From Oscillospiraceae bacterium (lineage in GTDB: Bacteria; Bacillota; Clostridia; Oscillospirales; Ruminococcaceae): a stretch of 64,000 bases of DNA. Made by a program: the position numbers and the translations under genes. The notes under the pieces were generated by a model that worked only from the letters and a program-made list of their open reading frames with translations, did not search any database and was not told the DNA's origin. Numbering within the stretch: the first letter of the stretch is position 1; every line of letters starts with the position of its first letter. Of the stretch, positions 1-8,974 are shown piece by piece. Where the stretch lies: positions 33,041 to 97,040 of the forward strand of contig JAGHIE010000014.1 in NCBI GenBank assembly GCA_017887325.1, read 5' to 3'.

Positions 1-1473
1 TCTTACTTCTATATCTTCATTAGTCATATCTAATAATAAGCTATATCCAACATTATAATTTACTTTTATTTGTCCACCTGTTAAATCCAATTCTTGATTT
101 GATTTTTCTACATAATCTAATTTATTTGGATTTTTTGCAACTTCAATACCCACAATTTTTCTTTCTTTTACAGGTAAAACAACTGTATCAGTTTTTCCAT
201 TGTAAGATATCATTACTGTTGCATCTTGTCCAACTTCTACATTCTTATAACTATCGTCTATTTCAAATCCATAAATTTGTGATGAAGTTCCATCACTGTA
301 ATAACCTACAACTTCAAAATCTTCATTAGACAATTCTTGTGTTTCATAAATACAATCTAATTTAGTTGATACTTCAATTCTATCTAATGTTGTAACGATC
401 TTTTCATCAACTGTCACAAAGAAAGAAGTTTTTAAATCTTTATATGTTACAACAACTTCTTGTTGTCCAGCTTTATCAAAAGATTTTATATCAACCATAT
501 CTTTAGTTACTTCTATAGGTTGTGATTTTGTTCCATTTGAATAATTTTCAACTATAGTTGCTCCTGTTAAATCAATATCATCTCCAACAAAATAATTTAA
601 TTTATCAGGTTGAGATTCTATTGATATTGATTTTAATTCGACTTTATCGATTGTAAATGTTACTATAATTTCTTTTCCTGTAACATCTTGTAATACTACT
701 TTGTAATTACCATTTTCAGATAAAATATTCTTAGCATTTATAGCTTTTTCATCTTTATAAACAGCTATAACATCATCTTCTCTATTTGAAGAAATTGTTA
801 CATCAGTGTCTAAAACACCTAAATCTGTAGAATTAGTATATTCTTTACCATTAACTGTTAATGTAGGTATTGTATTTATAACATTAATTTTATCTGTATT
901 AAAACTAACATTAATTTTTGATTCTTCATCACGATCTTCAAAAACTAATGAATAATTATCTTCTACTAAATTCTTTTCTAATAGTTCAGAAGAAATATTA
1001 TCTTTAACACTTAATGTAAAAGTAGCAATTGTTTTATTATCTTTAGGTAAAACATAGTAACTACCTTTGTCATCATTTTCTGTATTAATATTATTTAGTT
1101 GAGAAGGTTTTTCAATACTAGAAACATACAATCCAGTTACTGAATTATTTCCATTTTCAACAACTTGATAACTATCTCCTGAGTTTATTTTAGCTTGAGA
1201 TTTATCAAAAGTTACACTATCAAATAATTCATTTGAAAAAGTTAAATCATATTGAAAACCTACTATACCATTAGAATTTTCATTGTAATTATCTAAATTC
1301 AATTCTACCTGTACTTTATCTCCAACAGCATAAAACTTTTTATCATCTTGAATAGATAAACTTACTGATAAATCAGCATTTTTATTACTTAATGCTACTA
1401 CTGGAATAATAACACATAAATTTATAACCATTAATAAAGCTACTGATATCGATACGACTTTTTTTCTTAACAA
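1..1473 (-). CDS. Secreted surface protein with cohesin-like and Big_3 Ig-like domains, 3' part outside the window
   Basis: The first 491 codons of a secreted protein run off the left edge. The start is a TTG at 1471-1473, 8 nt after a GGAG ribosome site; no ATG or GTG start lies in frame ahead of the signal peptide. Residues 1-31 are a signal peptide (RKK, then about 20 hydrophobic residues). Residues 35-195 are beta-rich with VGDKVQVELNL and GFQYDLTFS, resembling a cohesin-type fold. Residues 200-277 look Ig-like. Three further units begin near residues 278, 362 and 438 with patterns such as KLNYFVGDDIDLTG, typical of Big_3 bacterial Ig-like domains. Such proteins are usually adhesins or wall-associated scaffolds; the anchor or catalytic part would lie downstream. 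Frame and signal peptide are clear; the cohesin label is tentative. Confidence 0.85.
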   Translation of the reverse strand, partial: MLRKKVVSISVALLMVINLCVIIPVVALSNKNADLSVSLSIQDDKKFYAVGDKVQVELNLDNYNENSNGIVGFQYDLTFSNELFDSVTFDKSQAKINSGDSYQVVENGNNSVTGLYVSSIEKPSQLNNINTENDDKGSYYVLPKDNKTIATFTLSVKDNISSELLEKNLVEDNYSLVFEDRDEESKINVSFNTDKINVINTIPTLTVNGKEYTNSTDLGVLDTDVTISSNREDDVIAVYKDEKAINAKNILSENGNYKVVLQDVTGKEIIVTFTIDKVELKSISIESQPDKLNYFVGDDIDLTGATIVENYSNGTKSQPIEVTKDMVDIKSFDKAGQQEVVVTYKDLKTSFFVTVDEKIVTTLDRIEVSTKLDCIYETQELSNEDFEVVGYYSDGTSSQIYGFEIDDSYKNVEVGQDATVMISYNGKTDTVVLPVKERKIVGIEVAKNPNKLDYVEKSNQELDLTGGQIKVNYNVGYSLLLDMTNEDIEVR

Positions 1474-1518
1474 AACACTCTCTCCTTTCTTGAGATACAA
1501 TTAATGCATTGTAACTTT

Positions 1519-1547
1519 AGTATATCAAATTATATTACAAATTGCAA
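1519..1547 (-). promoter_or_regulatory. Sigma-A promoter of the surface-protein gene
   Basis: On the minus strand TTGCAA (1542-1547) and TATACT (1519-1524) are separated by exactly 17 bp. The -10 box ends about 45 nt before the TTG start, leaving a short leader. Confidence 0.65.
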
Positions 1548-1664
1548 GATAAAATTTACAAATTGTTACATTTATTACTAAAAAAATAATAATATTTTTA
1601 TTTTTTTAGAGAATACTAAATATTGACCATAATTATGGTTAATATTTGAAAAGGAATTGATTTT

Positions 1665-1847
1665 ATGAAAAAAAATATATCACCTATTTTCACAAGCATT
1701 GCAACAGCAACTTTAGTTGGTACTGCAACTTATATGATTTCTAATAAATCTTCAAAAAGAAATGTAAATAATTTAAAGAAAAATACAGGTAAAGCTTTAA
1801 AAACTGTAGGAAGTATTATGGAAAATGTTTCCTATATGATGAAATAA
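1665..1847 (+). CDS. Small membrane-anchored protein, 60 aa, function unknown
   Basis: Sixty residues: a short N-terminal hydrophobic stretch (about residues 6-25) followed by a lysine-rich, probably helical tail with TGKALKTVGSIMENV. A ribosome site AAGGAA lies 8-9 nt before the ATG and a strong terminator follows, so it is a monocistronic small gene. The layout recalls small single-pass proteins of the YtxH-like type common in Firmicutes, but no family is assigned. It diverges from the surface-protein gene and precedes metA, with no functional link visible. Confidence 0.6.
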   Translation: MKKNISPIFTSIATATLVGTATYMISNKSSKRNVNNLKKNTGKALKTVGSIMENVSYMMK

Positions 1848-1850
1848 ATA

Positions 1851-1886
1851 AAAAAGGTGTAGACAAAAAAGTCTACACCTTTTTTA
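1851..1886 (+). terminator. Intrinsic terminator
   Basis: AAAGGTGTAGAC and GTCTACACCTTT pair around an A6 loop, followed by a T-run. It ends the 60-aa gene. Confidence 0.85.
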
Positions 1887-1887
1887 T

Positions 1888-1916
1888 TTGAATAAATTTT
1901 ATTTTTTTGGTATAAT
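1888..1916 (+). promoter_or_regulatory. Sigma-A promoter of metA
   Basis: TTGAAT (1888-1893) and TATAAT (1911-1916) lie 17 bp apart, directly after the preceding terminator and 40 nt before the metA start. The leader is too short for a SAM riboswitch or T-box. Confidence 0.7.
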
Positions 1917-1955
1917 TATAACTAAATATATACGATGTGTAAAAGGAGTTATTTT

Positions 1956-2882
1956 ATGCCTATTAATATACCAGATTCCTTACCTGCTAAAGATATTTTA
2001 GAACAGGAAAATATCTATTTGATAACAAATGAACGAGCAAAACATCAAGACATTCGTCCATTAAAAATTATTATACTAAACTTGATGCCTAAAAAAATAG
2101 AAACTGAAACACAACTTTTAAGACTTTTAGGAAACACACCATTACAAATAAACATAGAGCTTTTACAAACAGTTTCTCATGTTTCTAAAAATACAAACCA
2201 GGAACATCTTTTAAAATTCTATAAAACTTTTAATGATATAAAAGACGAATATTTTGACGGTTTAATTATTACAGGCGCTCCTGTAGAACAAATGCCTTTT
2301 GAAGAAGTAGACTATTGGGATGAATTGACAACTATTTTTGAATGGTCAAAATCTCATGTTTATTCAACTTTTCACATTTGTTGGGGTGCTCAAGCTGGAC
2401 TATACTATCACTATGGTATTAATAAAATACCTTTAGAAGAAAAAATGTTTGGAATATTTCCTCACTATGTTACAGATGCAAATCATTTGTTAATGCGAGG
2501 ATTTGACGAACTTTATTATGTTCCACATTCACGCCATACAACTATTGATGAAGATGCAGTTTTAAATCATCCAAGATTAAGAATTCTTTCATTTTCTGAT
2601 ATTTCTGGAGCAAATATAATCGCTGATAAAAACGGAAGATATTTCTTTGTTTGTGGTCATTCAGAATATGATAGAAGAACACTAGCTGATGAATATTTTA
2701 GAGATAAAGATAAAGGATTAGATATCAAAATGCCTTATAATTACTTTCCTAACAATGATACATCAAATAGACCTCCTTTTATCTGGAGAGGACATGCAAA
2801 CTTGATGTTTAAAAACTGGCTTAATATAGTTTACCAACATACACCATTTGATATTACAGAACTCAAAAATATGAAGATATAA
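1956..2882 (+). CDS. metA: Homoserine O-acetyltransferase, MetA family
   Basis: MetA acylates L-homoserine, the first committed step of methionine synthesis, in the cytosol. The start at 1956 follows AAAAGGAG and gives 308 aa; an upstream in-frame ATG at 1935 has no ribosome site. With this start the numbering matches E. coli MetA: nucleophile Cys142 (HICWGAQAG), His235 and Glu237 (CGHSEYD). Residue 111 is Glu (TGAPVE). In this family Glu111 is reported to select acetyl-CoA and Gly111 succinyl-CoA, so acetyl transfer is predicted despite the usual 'succinyltransferase' label. The gene has its own promoter and converges on sigE with a shared terminator. Confidence 0.95.
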   Translation: MPINIPDSLPAKDILEQENIYLITNERAKHQDIRPLKIIILNLMPKKIETETQLLRLLGNTPLQINIELLQTVSHVSKNTNQEHLLKFYKTFNDIKDEYFDGLIITGAPVEQMPFEEVDYWDELTTIFEWSKSHVYSTFHICWGAQAGLYYHYGINKIPLEEKMFGIFPHYVTDANHLLMRGFDELYYVPHSRHTTIDEDAVLNHPRLRILSFSDISGANIIADKNGRYFFVCGHSEYDRRTLADEYFRDKDKGLDIKMPYNYFPNNDTSNRPPFIWRGHANLMFKNWLNIVYQHTPFDITELKNMKI

Positions 2883-2912
2883 AAAAAGAAACCATTAAGG
2901 TTTCTTTTTTTT
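2883..2912. terminator. Bidirectional terminator between metA and sigE
   Basis: AAAAAAGAAACC and GGTTTCTTTTTT pair around a 5-nt loop. A- and T-runs on both sides let it serve both convergent genes. Confidence 0.75.
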
Positions 2913-3624
2913 ATATCACTTTTTCAAGTTCTAATTTTAAATTTTTTATAATTCTTTTTTCTAATCTTGAGATATATGATTGTGAAATACCGATATAATC
3001 TGCAACTTCTTTTTGGGTCATTTCTTCTCCTGTTACCAAACCAAATCGCATTTCCATTATTTGTTTTTCTCTTGGTTGTAATTTATCAACACATTTTTTT
3101 AAAATATCCTTTTCAACTTCTGTTTCTATATCTTTATTTACGCTATCATTATCAGTACCCAAAATATCAGATAATAACAATTCATTTCCGTCCCAATCTA
3201 CATTTAAAGGCTCGTCTATAGATATATCATTTTTGCATTGATTATTTTTCCTCAAATACATCAATATTTCATTTTCAATACATCTTGAAGCATATGTTGC
3301 TAGCTTTATATTCTTTTCCGGCGAAAATGTGTTCACAGCTTTTATTAGACCTATTGTTCCTATAGATATTAAATCTTCTACATTTATTCCTGTTGACTCA
3401 AATTTTTTTGCAATATAAACAACTAGTCTTAAATTATGTACAATTAATTCTTCTTTAGCTTTCTTAGGGTTTATTGATAATTCTTCAAATATTATCTTTT
3501 CTTCTTCTTTACTTAGTGGTGCTGGTAATGATTCAGGTCCATTTATATAATGAATAGTGTTTAATATTCCGAGTTTATATAACACTTTGCTTATTTTCAA
3601 TTTTATTTTTTGTATTAATAACAT
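2911..3624 (-). CDS. sigE: RNA polymerase sporulation-specific sigma factor E (pro-sigma-E)
   Basis: This is the mother-cell sigma factor made as an inactive precursor, 237 aa. The N-terminus is an amphipathic pro-sequence ending near [10 protein letters not shown], where B. subtilis pro-sigma-E is cut after a similar YYIGG. Region 2 carries [13 protein letters not shown] and [18 protein letters not shown], and region 4 the helix-turn-helix [25 protein letters not shown] precedes the ATG. It lies 17 nt downstream of spoIIGA, the gene for its processing protease, as in other spore formers. The usual next gene, sigG, is absent here; a terminator and metA follow instead. Confidence 0.97.
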   Translation of the reverse strand: MLLIQKIKLKISKVLYKLGILNTIHYINGPESLPAPLSKEEEKIIFEELSINPKKAKEELIVHNLRLVVYIAKKFESTGINVEDLISIGTIGLIKAVNTFSPEKNIKLATYASRCIENEILMYLRKNNQCKNDISIDEPLNVDWDGNELLLSDILGTDNDSVNKDIETEVEKDILKKCVDKLQPREKQIMEMRFGLVTGEEMTQKEVADYIGISQSYISRLEKRIIKNLKLELEKVI

Positions 3625-3641
3625 AATTATATCTCCTTGAT

Positions 3642-4499
3642 TTATAATAAGTTCAATCCAATTAATGCGTCAAATTCTCCGTTTGATATTTTATCACAAG
3701 TTAATGCTATAACAGCTTGTTTTTCTATATTTTCATCTTCTTTTTTATATGTTATTTTATCAGCTTTAAATCCAACCAACATATTACTTCCAGTAACAGT
3801 GTTTACTAATACTAACTTTAATTTCTTTTTCCAATAATTGTTTTTTATTTTTTCAATATCCTTATTGTAAATGAAATCATAATCTTCTTTTGAAAAAACA
3901 CTTTTCACTTTATCTATCTCACACATAACTATAGGTAAACTAGTCATAATATCAACCAACTGGTTTCCTGTATCTAAAAATGAGTTTAATAATATTTTAC
4001 TATTATTAATCTCAATTTCTATTGGAACTATCTGATTTTTCATTACTTTCTTATTTAATAAATAACTTACAACTTGTATTATTAAATATGAGATTATTGT
4101 ACAGATACATAAAACTACTGCAGATATATTAAAATATACTATCCCATTCTCATACATCATTCCTACAGGATTTACAAAAGAATATATTGCTATCATTAAC
4201 CCTGCATATACAAAATTTATAACATAAAAAAATACAAGAGTTTTTAATGTTTGCTTTCTATTTTGTACGCCAAAAGCTATCAATACTAAAATAAATGAAA
4301 CTATTATTTTTATAATATTCAAAACAATATTAGGTATAAACTGAACAAATATTATTAATGAATATAATCCTCCTAAAAAAGAAGAAATCACAATTCTGTA
4401 TTGTTTAGCTGGTATATGTAATATAGTCTGTGTAGATTTTAATAAAAAGTAATTTACAAAAAGATTAATAAGTAATAATACATCAACATATATGTTCGT
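3642..4499 (-). CDS. spoIIGA: Sigma-E processing peptidase SpoIIGA, apparent ACG start
   Basis: SpoIIGA is a membrane aspartic protease in the septum that removes the pro-sequence of sigma-E. Homology extends well beyond the first GTG in frame (4391): upstream codons encode [18 protein letters not shown], the characteristic first membrane helix. The only in-frame codon suited to starting it is ACG at 4497-4499, 8 nt after AGGAGGTG, giving 285 aa starting MNIYVDV; the next codon upstream but one is a stop. Five or so membrane helices come first, then the cytosolic protease domain with catalytic Asp176 in LDTGNQL. A sequencing error (ATG read as ACG) is possible. sigE follows after 17 nt. Confidence 0.93.
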   Translation of the reverse strand, partial: TNIYVDVLLLINLFVNYFLLKSTQTILHIPAKQYRIVISSFLGGLYSLIIFVQFIPNIVLNIIKIIVSFILVLIAFGVQNRKQTLKTLVFFYVINFVYAGLMIAIYSFVNPVGMMYENGIVYFNISAVVLCICTIISYLIIQVVSYLLNKKVMKNQIVPIEIEINNSKILLNSFLDTGNQLVDIMTSLPIVMCEIDKVKSVFSKEDYDFIYNKDIEKIKNNYWKKKLKLVLVNTVTGSNMLVGFKADKITYKKEDENIEKQAVIALTCDKISNGEFDALIGLNLL

Positions 4500-4547
4500 A
4501 TTTTATACACCTCCTATATTGTGATATTATGTCCTTCTTACTTATTT

Positions 4548-4580
4548 ATTATATTCTTTTAGACTATAAAAAAATGTCAT
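4548..4580 (-). promoter_or_regulatory. Candidate wide-spaced promoter of spoIIGA-sigE
   Basis: A perfect TATAAT (4548-4553) has no -35 box at 17 bp, but ATGACA (4575-4580) lies 21 bp upstream. The B. subtilis spoIIG promoter has an unusual 22-bp spacing rescued by Spo0A~P, so this could be the same architecture. The -35 element overlaps a hairpin, so the call is tentative. Confidence 0.4.
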
Positions 4581-4598
4581 TTTTTATCTGACATTTTT
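4567..4598 (-). terminator. Second terminator-like hairpin downstream of the clp gene
   Basis: AAAATGTCA and TGACATTTT pair around a 9-nt loop, with T7 on the minus strand. It may be a backup terminator, or its arms may be Spo0A-contacting sequence in front of spoIIGA. Confidence 0.45.
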
Positions 4599-4621
4599 AC
4601 ATAGTATTTGTCTTTTAAAAT

Positions 4622-4657
4622 AAAAAAATAGTAGACATAAAAATGTCTACTATTTTT
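4622..4657 (-). terminator. Intrinsic terminator of the clpE-like gene
   Basis: AAAATAGTAGACA and TGTCTACTATTTT pair around a short loop, followed by a T-run on the minus strand, 3 nt after the clp stop codon. Confidence 0.85.
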
Positions 4658-4660
4658 GTT

Positions 4661-6964
4661 TTATTCTGTAACTAAATCTAATTCATCGTCTTTAACTGTT
4701 AAACCTAAAAGTTTTGGTGGATTTTCAAATTTATCTATTAAAACATTTGCTATTTTATCTTCTACATATTTTCTTATAACTTTTCTTAAATCTCTTGCTG
4801 AGAATTTACCACCATCAGCTAATTCAACAATTTTTTCTAAAGATTTATCATCGTAGTTAAATTTAATTCCTTTATCTTTTAGTGGTTCTTTCAATTCATC
4901 TAACATTAGAGAAGAAATGGTTTTTAGTTCTTCTTTTCCTAAAGTATTAAATACAACTACTTCGTCAACCCTACCTAAAAATTCAGGTCTTAAAAATTCA
5001 CCTAATGCTTTTAATGCTTTATCTTTAGCAATTTCATTAGCAGTTTTATTAAATCCAACAATACTGCTCTTATCTGATGAACCAGCATTTGATGTCATTG
5101 CTATAACAGTATTTTCAAAGTTTACTGTTCTACCTTGAGCATCAGTAACTCTACCTTCGTCTAATATTTGAAGTAATATGTTCATTATATCTGGATGAGC
5201 TTTTTCTATTTCATCAAATAAAATAACAGAATATGGTTTTCTTCTTACTTTTTCTGTTAATTGACCAGCTTCATCATATCCTACGTATCCTGGAGGTGAC
5301 CCAATAAGTTTTGACACTGCATGTTTTTCCATGTATTCAGTCATATCAAGTCTTATTAATGGATCAACTGAATCAAATAATTCTTCTGCTAATACTTTTA
5401 CTAATTCTGTTTTACCTACACCAGTAGGTCCAACAAATATAAATGATGCCGGTCTTTTGCGTTTAGACAATTGTACTCTACTTCTCTTAATAGCATTAAC
5501 TACTTCATGTATAGCTTGATCTTGACCTATAATTTTTGATTTTAGATTATTTTCTAAATCAACTATTTTTTGATATTCATTTTCTTTTATTTTTGTTGCT
5601 GGAATTCCAGTCCATAGTTCTATAACTCTTGCTATATCGTCAACTTCAACTTGAATATCTTGTATTTTAGGTTCAATAGCTTTCAAATCTTCTTTACATT
5701 TAATTATGTCTGCTTTAGTTTTAGCAATAGCCTCATAATCTATAGCTTCTGGATCACTTTCAAGTTCTTCTTGTTTATCCATTAAAGCTTTTAACTCTTT
5801 ATTTAACTTTTCATATTCAGTTAAATCTTTATTTCTAATAGAACAACATGAACAAGCTTCGTCTAATAGGTCAATTGCTTTATCTGGTAAAAATCTATCT
5901 GTGATATATCTTTCTGATAAATTAACTGCTAAATGAACTATATATTCACTTGCTTTTACTTTATGGTGCATTTCATAATATTTTTTTATACCCATTAATA
6001 CATCTATAGTTTCATCAATAGTTGGTTCAGTTATATTAACAGGTTGGAATCTTCTTTCTAATGCTGAGTCTTTTTCAATATATTTTCTATATTCATTAAA
6101 AGTAGTAGCACCTATTACTTGAATTTCACCTCTTGATAAAGCTGGTTTCAAAATATTTGCAGCACTCATTGAGCCTTCTGAATCTCCAGCACCTACAATT
6201 GTGTGAACTTCATCTATAAATAGAATAATATTTCCAGCTGATTTAACTTCATCAATTAAACCTTTTACTCTGCTTTCAAATTGACCTCTAAATTGTGTAC
6301 CTGCTACTAAAGAAGTTAAATCTAACAAATAAACTTCTTTATCTTGCAAACGGAAAGGAACATCTCCATTAACAATCTTTTGAGCGATTCCTTCTGCAAC
6401 AGCTGTTTTACCTACACCTGGTTCACCAATTAAGCAAGGATTATTTTTACTTCTTCTGCTTAATATTTGAATAATTCTATAAATCTCTCTATCTCTACCG
6501 ATAATATTGTCAAGCATTCCATCTCTTGCTTTTTGAGTTAGATTTGTACAATAATTATCTAAGAATTTACGTTTTTTATTTTTAGCTTGTTTTTTACCAT
6601 TTGATTTAGTGTTAGAAGATTTTTCTTCTTCTGGTATAGTTAAAGCTGTATCTTCATCACCATTATCGCCTTTTAAACTACCCATTAAGTCGCCTATATT
6701 CCCCATCATATTTTGCATAAAGTTAGGTAAAGTATCAGCTCCGCCTGATTCGAACATATCTCCGTCCATCAAGCCTTCCATTTGTTCACTCATTTGTTCT
6801 AATTCTTCATCGGTAATGCCCATTTGTTGCATCAAAGAATTTACTTGAGGAATCCCCAATTCTTTTGCACATTTTAAGCACAAACCCTCATTTACTGTTT
6901 TATCGCCTTCCATTTTAGATATAAACAAAACAGCCATTCGTTTTTTACATCTATTACAAATCAT
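4661..6964 (-). CDS. Clp protease ATP-binding subunit with N-terminal zinc finger (ClpE-like)
   Basis: This AAA+ unfoldase of 767 aa has two ATPase modules. The first has GEPGVGKTA and ILFIDEVHT; the second has GPTGVGKTE and VILFDEIEKAH. The N-terminus is not the double ClpN repeat of ClpC: Cys3, Cys6, Cys29 and Cys32 form a CxxC...CxxC zinc finger as in McsA and ClpE, followed by an acidic, Gln/Met-rich linker. A coiled-coil middle domain lies between the modules. A hydrophobic-Gly-Phe tripeptide (VGF in SSIVGFNKT), a likely ClpP-docking loop, is present, so it probably feeds ClpP. The gene stands alone; no ctsR, mcsA or mcsB is adjacent and no CtsR heptad repeat is visible upstream. Confidence 0.93.
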   Translation of the reverse strand: MICNRCKKRMAVLFISKMEGDKTVNEGLCLKCAKELGIPQVNSLMQQMGITDEELEQMSEQMEGLMDGDMFESGGADTLPNFMQNMMGNIGDLMGSLKGDNGDEDTALTIPEEEKSSNTKSNGKKQAKNKKRKFLDNYCTNLTQKARDGMLDNIIGRDREIYRIIQILSRRSKNNPCLIGEPGVGKTAVAEGIAQKIVNGDVPFRLQDKEVYLLDLTSLVAGTQFRGQFESRVKGLIDEVKSAGNIILFIDEVHTIVGAGDSEGSMSAANILKPALSRGEIQVIGATTFNEYRKYIEKDSALERRFQPVNITEPTIDETIDVLMGIKKYYEMHHKVKASEYIVHLAVNLSERYITDRFLPDKAIDLLDEACSCCSIRNKDLTEYEKLNKELKALMDKQEELESDPEAIDYEAIAKTKADIIKCKEDLKAIEPKIQDIQVEVDDIARVIELWTGIPATKIKENEYQKIVDLENNLKSKIIGQDQAIHEVVNAIKRSRVQLSKRKRPASFIFVGPTGVGKTELVKVLAEELFDSVDPLIRLDMTEYMEKHAVSKLIGSPPGYVGYDEAGQLTEKVRRKPYSVILFDEIEKAHPDIMNILLQILDEGRVTDAQGRTVNFENTVIAMTSNAGSSDKSSIVGFNKTANEIAKDKALKALGEFLRPEFLGRVDEVVVFNTLGKEELKTISSLMLDELKEPLKDKGIKFNYDDKSLEKIVELADGGKFSARDLRKVIRKYVEDKIANVLIDKFENPPKLLGLTVKDDELDLVTE

Positions 6965-7030
6965 TTATTTTCTCCTATTCTAAAAACAACATTGTTTTAA
7001 TTTATAATATAATTTTACTCTTAATATTAT

Positions 7031-7058
7031 ATTATAATCATTTATCTTAATATAACAA
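7031..7058 (-). promoter_or_regulatory. Sigma-A promoter of the clpE-like gene
   Basis: TTGTTA (7053-7058) and TATAAT (7031-7036) are 16 bp apart on the minus strand, about 65 nt before the start. No CIRCE or CtsR operator is seen. Confidence 0.6.
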
Positions 7059-7100
7059 TATCCTATTTTTAAATACTTTATGTATATTTACTAAACATAC

Positions 7101-7799
7101 CTAAAAAATTGATATTACAAAATCATATATATTTTTAAATAATAAACTATTATTTATAGTTTCCATATTTAAAAATGACATATTTCCTTTAGAAAAACCT
7201 ATAACTAAATATAATATATTTGTTAAAATAACAATTATTATTCCAGCTTGAATTAAACCCAATACCAATCCAAATATTGAATTAATACCACCTATAATAG
7301 GAATTCTATTTATAAAAGTTAATCTTCTTGCTACAAATTTTAGTATAAATAAAATTATAAAGAATAGTATTACACATACAATACTTTGTATCATCATTTG
7401 TATTGTTGGTGTTATAAAATTATTTGTTAAAGCCGTTGATATTTGATTAACTGAATTATCTATAGTATTTCCTACCATGCTTCCATCTTTAAAAGGAACT
7501 AAATATTTAATCATATAAGGAAGTTGTTCATATACATCTGCTAATGAAGCTGTAGCATTTTGACCAACTATTCCATTAACTTTATCTTGAACATATGTCA
7601 ATAAATTTGGTTGTATTACTGACATAATAAAACTAGATACTATTCTACTTAAAATAATTGAAGCGATTATAGAAATAACATAACTAAAAAAGCTTACTAA
7701 TGTTCTTGCAAAGCCTCTTTTATATCCTAATATCGCACAACCTGCTACAATAACTATAACAAATATGTCCAATAAAACAGACCATAAATTACTATACAC
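7101..7799 (-). CDS. CvpA family membrane protein
   Basis: This 232-aa integral membrane protein has about five helices. The first carries the family signature ILGYKRGFARTLVSFFSYV. CvpA-family proteins are widespread; the E. coli founder is needed for colicin V export and purF expression, and the general function in Firmicutes is unresolved. The start is a GTG overlapping the stop of the preceding DUF5711 gene by 1 nt, after AAGGTGG, so the two are translationally coupled. It is the last gene of the run that begins at ruvC; no clear terminator follows before the clp promoter. Confidence 0.88.
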   Translation of the reverse strand: MYSNLWSVLLDIFVIVIVAGCAILGYKRGFARTLVSFFSYVISIIASIILSRIVSSFIMSVIQPNLLTYVQDKVNGIVGQNATASLADVYEQLPYMIKYLVPFKDGSMVGNTIDNSVNQISTALTNNFITPTIQMMIQSIVCVILFFIILFILKFVARRLTFINRIPIIGGINSIFGLVLGLIQAGIIIVILTNILYLVIGFSKGNMSFLNMETINNSLLFKNIYDFVISIF

Positions 7800-8974
7800 T
7801 ATTCCACCTTCTCTTTTTCCACTTTATATAGATAATCTGCATTCATAGCATATACTTGTTCCCCTATGATAGCAACTTCACTATACCCCTTGTTATTATC
7901 ATATTTTTCCAATTCTTCTAATTCATAGTTATATTTTAGTATATTTTCATCTGTCAATACAACTATTCTATTATCACTAATATACACATCTTCAATTTTG
8001 CCAGAAAAACTTGCATTAGATATTACTTCATTTTCATCATCTAACATAATAATATTGACTTTGTTAAATTCCATAACATCTTCTACAAATAATATACTTT
8101 TACCATTGATATAGTCTATATGCTGTAAATCTCCTTCTAACTCATATCTATTAATTTCTTTGCCCTTATTATTTAATATAACAACAGCTCTATTAGTAAA
8201 TGTATATATTTTTTCATTTTTATAATTTGTTTTATAAACAGTTTCTCCATTAAACTGTTTTTCAAGAATTACGGTATCTTTTTCTTTTTTAAAGTCTAAT
8301 AATCTAACTACAGAAGATAATTTTCCGTCTTGTGTAGTTTGCATAGTTAATATACCTTTTTTATTTCCAACAAAACTAAAAGAAGTTATATATTTTTTAT
8401 TTTCGCTGTATTTATAAATTTGATTTAAAGAAGGGTCATACACAATCAAAGCACCATTAAATCTATCTTCAAAAGTAACAATTGCAACATAACCGTCTTC
8501 GTTTATTTCAGCAAATAATATCTTGTTTTCTAGTTCTATTTCTCCAACTTCTCTGTCTTTATAATCTACCCTAACTTTGTATCCATTAGTTTCATAAGTT
8601 AATATTCTATTTCCACTAACTTTTACAATAGGATTAACATTTCTATGTACTATCTCTCCACTTTTCTTAGCAGATTGTGTATAAAAAATATTTTTAGATT
8701 TTCCTAAAACTGCTACATGTCCATCAACTACTTCTAAATCTACTGGTGATTCCCCTTTTAAATTTATAGGATAAGTAGTAACTTCTGACTTATGAGAATC
8801 AACTTTTTGTTTTATTCCTTCTATTGTGAAAAATACCAATAATACTACTATTGCTATACACAATATAATTAATATTTTTTTTGTTAATTGTTTGTATTTT
8901 TTCTTTTTTCTATACTTATTTATATCATATAGATCATCCTGATCATTCATATTTCGATTAACTCTATTAATCAT
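7799..8974 (-). CDS. DUF5711-type membrane-anchored beta-propeller-like protein
   Basis: A 391-aa protein with a cytosolic, Lys/Arg-rich N-terminus (YRKKKKYKQLTKK), one transmembrane helix (about residues 35-55) and a long extracellular beta-repeat region with recurring units like VSGNRILTYE and VDGHVAVLGK, consistent with a propeller of the DUF5711 family. The start is set at the ATG at 8974 because GGAG lies 9 nt upstream; ATGs at 8989 and 8983 lack a site. It overlaps the end of truA by 8 nt and the start of cvpA by 1 nt. Function is unknown. Confidence 0.8.
   Translation of the reverse strand: MINRVNRNMNDQDDLYDINKYRKKKKYKQLTKKILIILCIAIVVLLVFFTIEGIKQKVDSHKSEVTTYPINLKGESPVDLEVVDGHVAVLGKSKNIFYTQSAKKSGEIVHRNVNPIVKVSGNRILTYETNGYKVRVDYKDREVGEIELENKILFAEINEDGYVAIVTFEDRFNGALIVYDPSLNQIYKYSENKKYITSFSFVGNKKGILTMQTTQDGKLSSVVRLLDFKKEKDTVILEKQFNGETVYKTNYKNEKIYTFTNRAVVILNNKGKEINRYELEGDLQHIDYINGKSILFVEDVMEFNKVNIIMLDDENEVISNASFSGKIEDVYISDNRIVVLTDENILKYNYELEELEKYDNNKGYSEVAIIGEQVYAMNADYLYKVEKEKVE

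Noticed and set aside
1887..1955. Possible SAM riboswitch or T-box ahead of metA
   Set aside because: Only about 70 nt separate the previous terminator and the start, and the promoter takes up half of it.
6965..7100. CtsR or CIRCE operator ahead of the clpE-like gene
   Set aside because: No GGTCAAA heptads and no CIRCE inverted repeat are visible.
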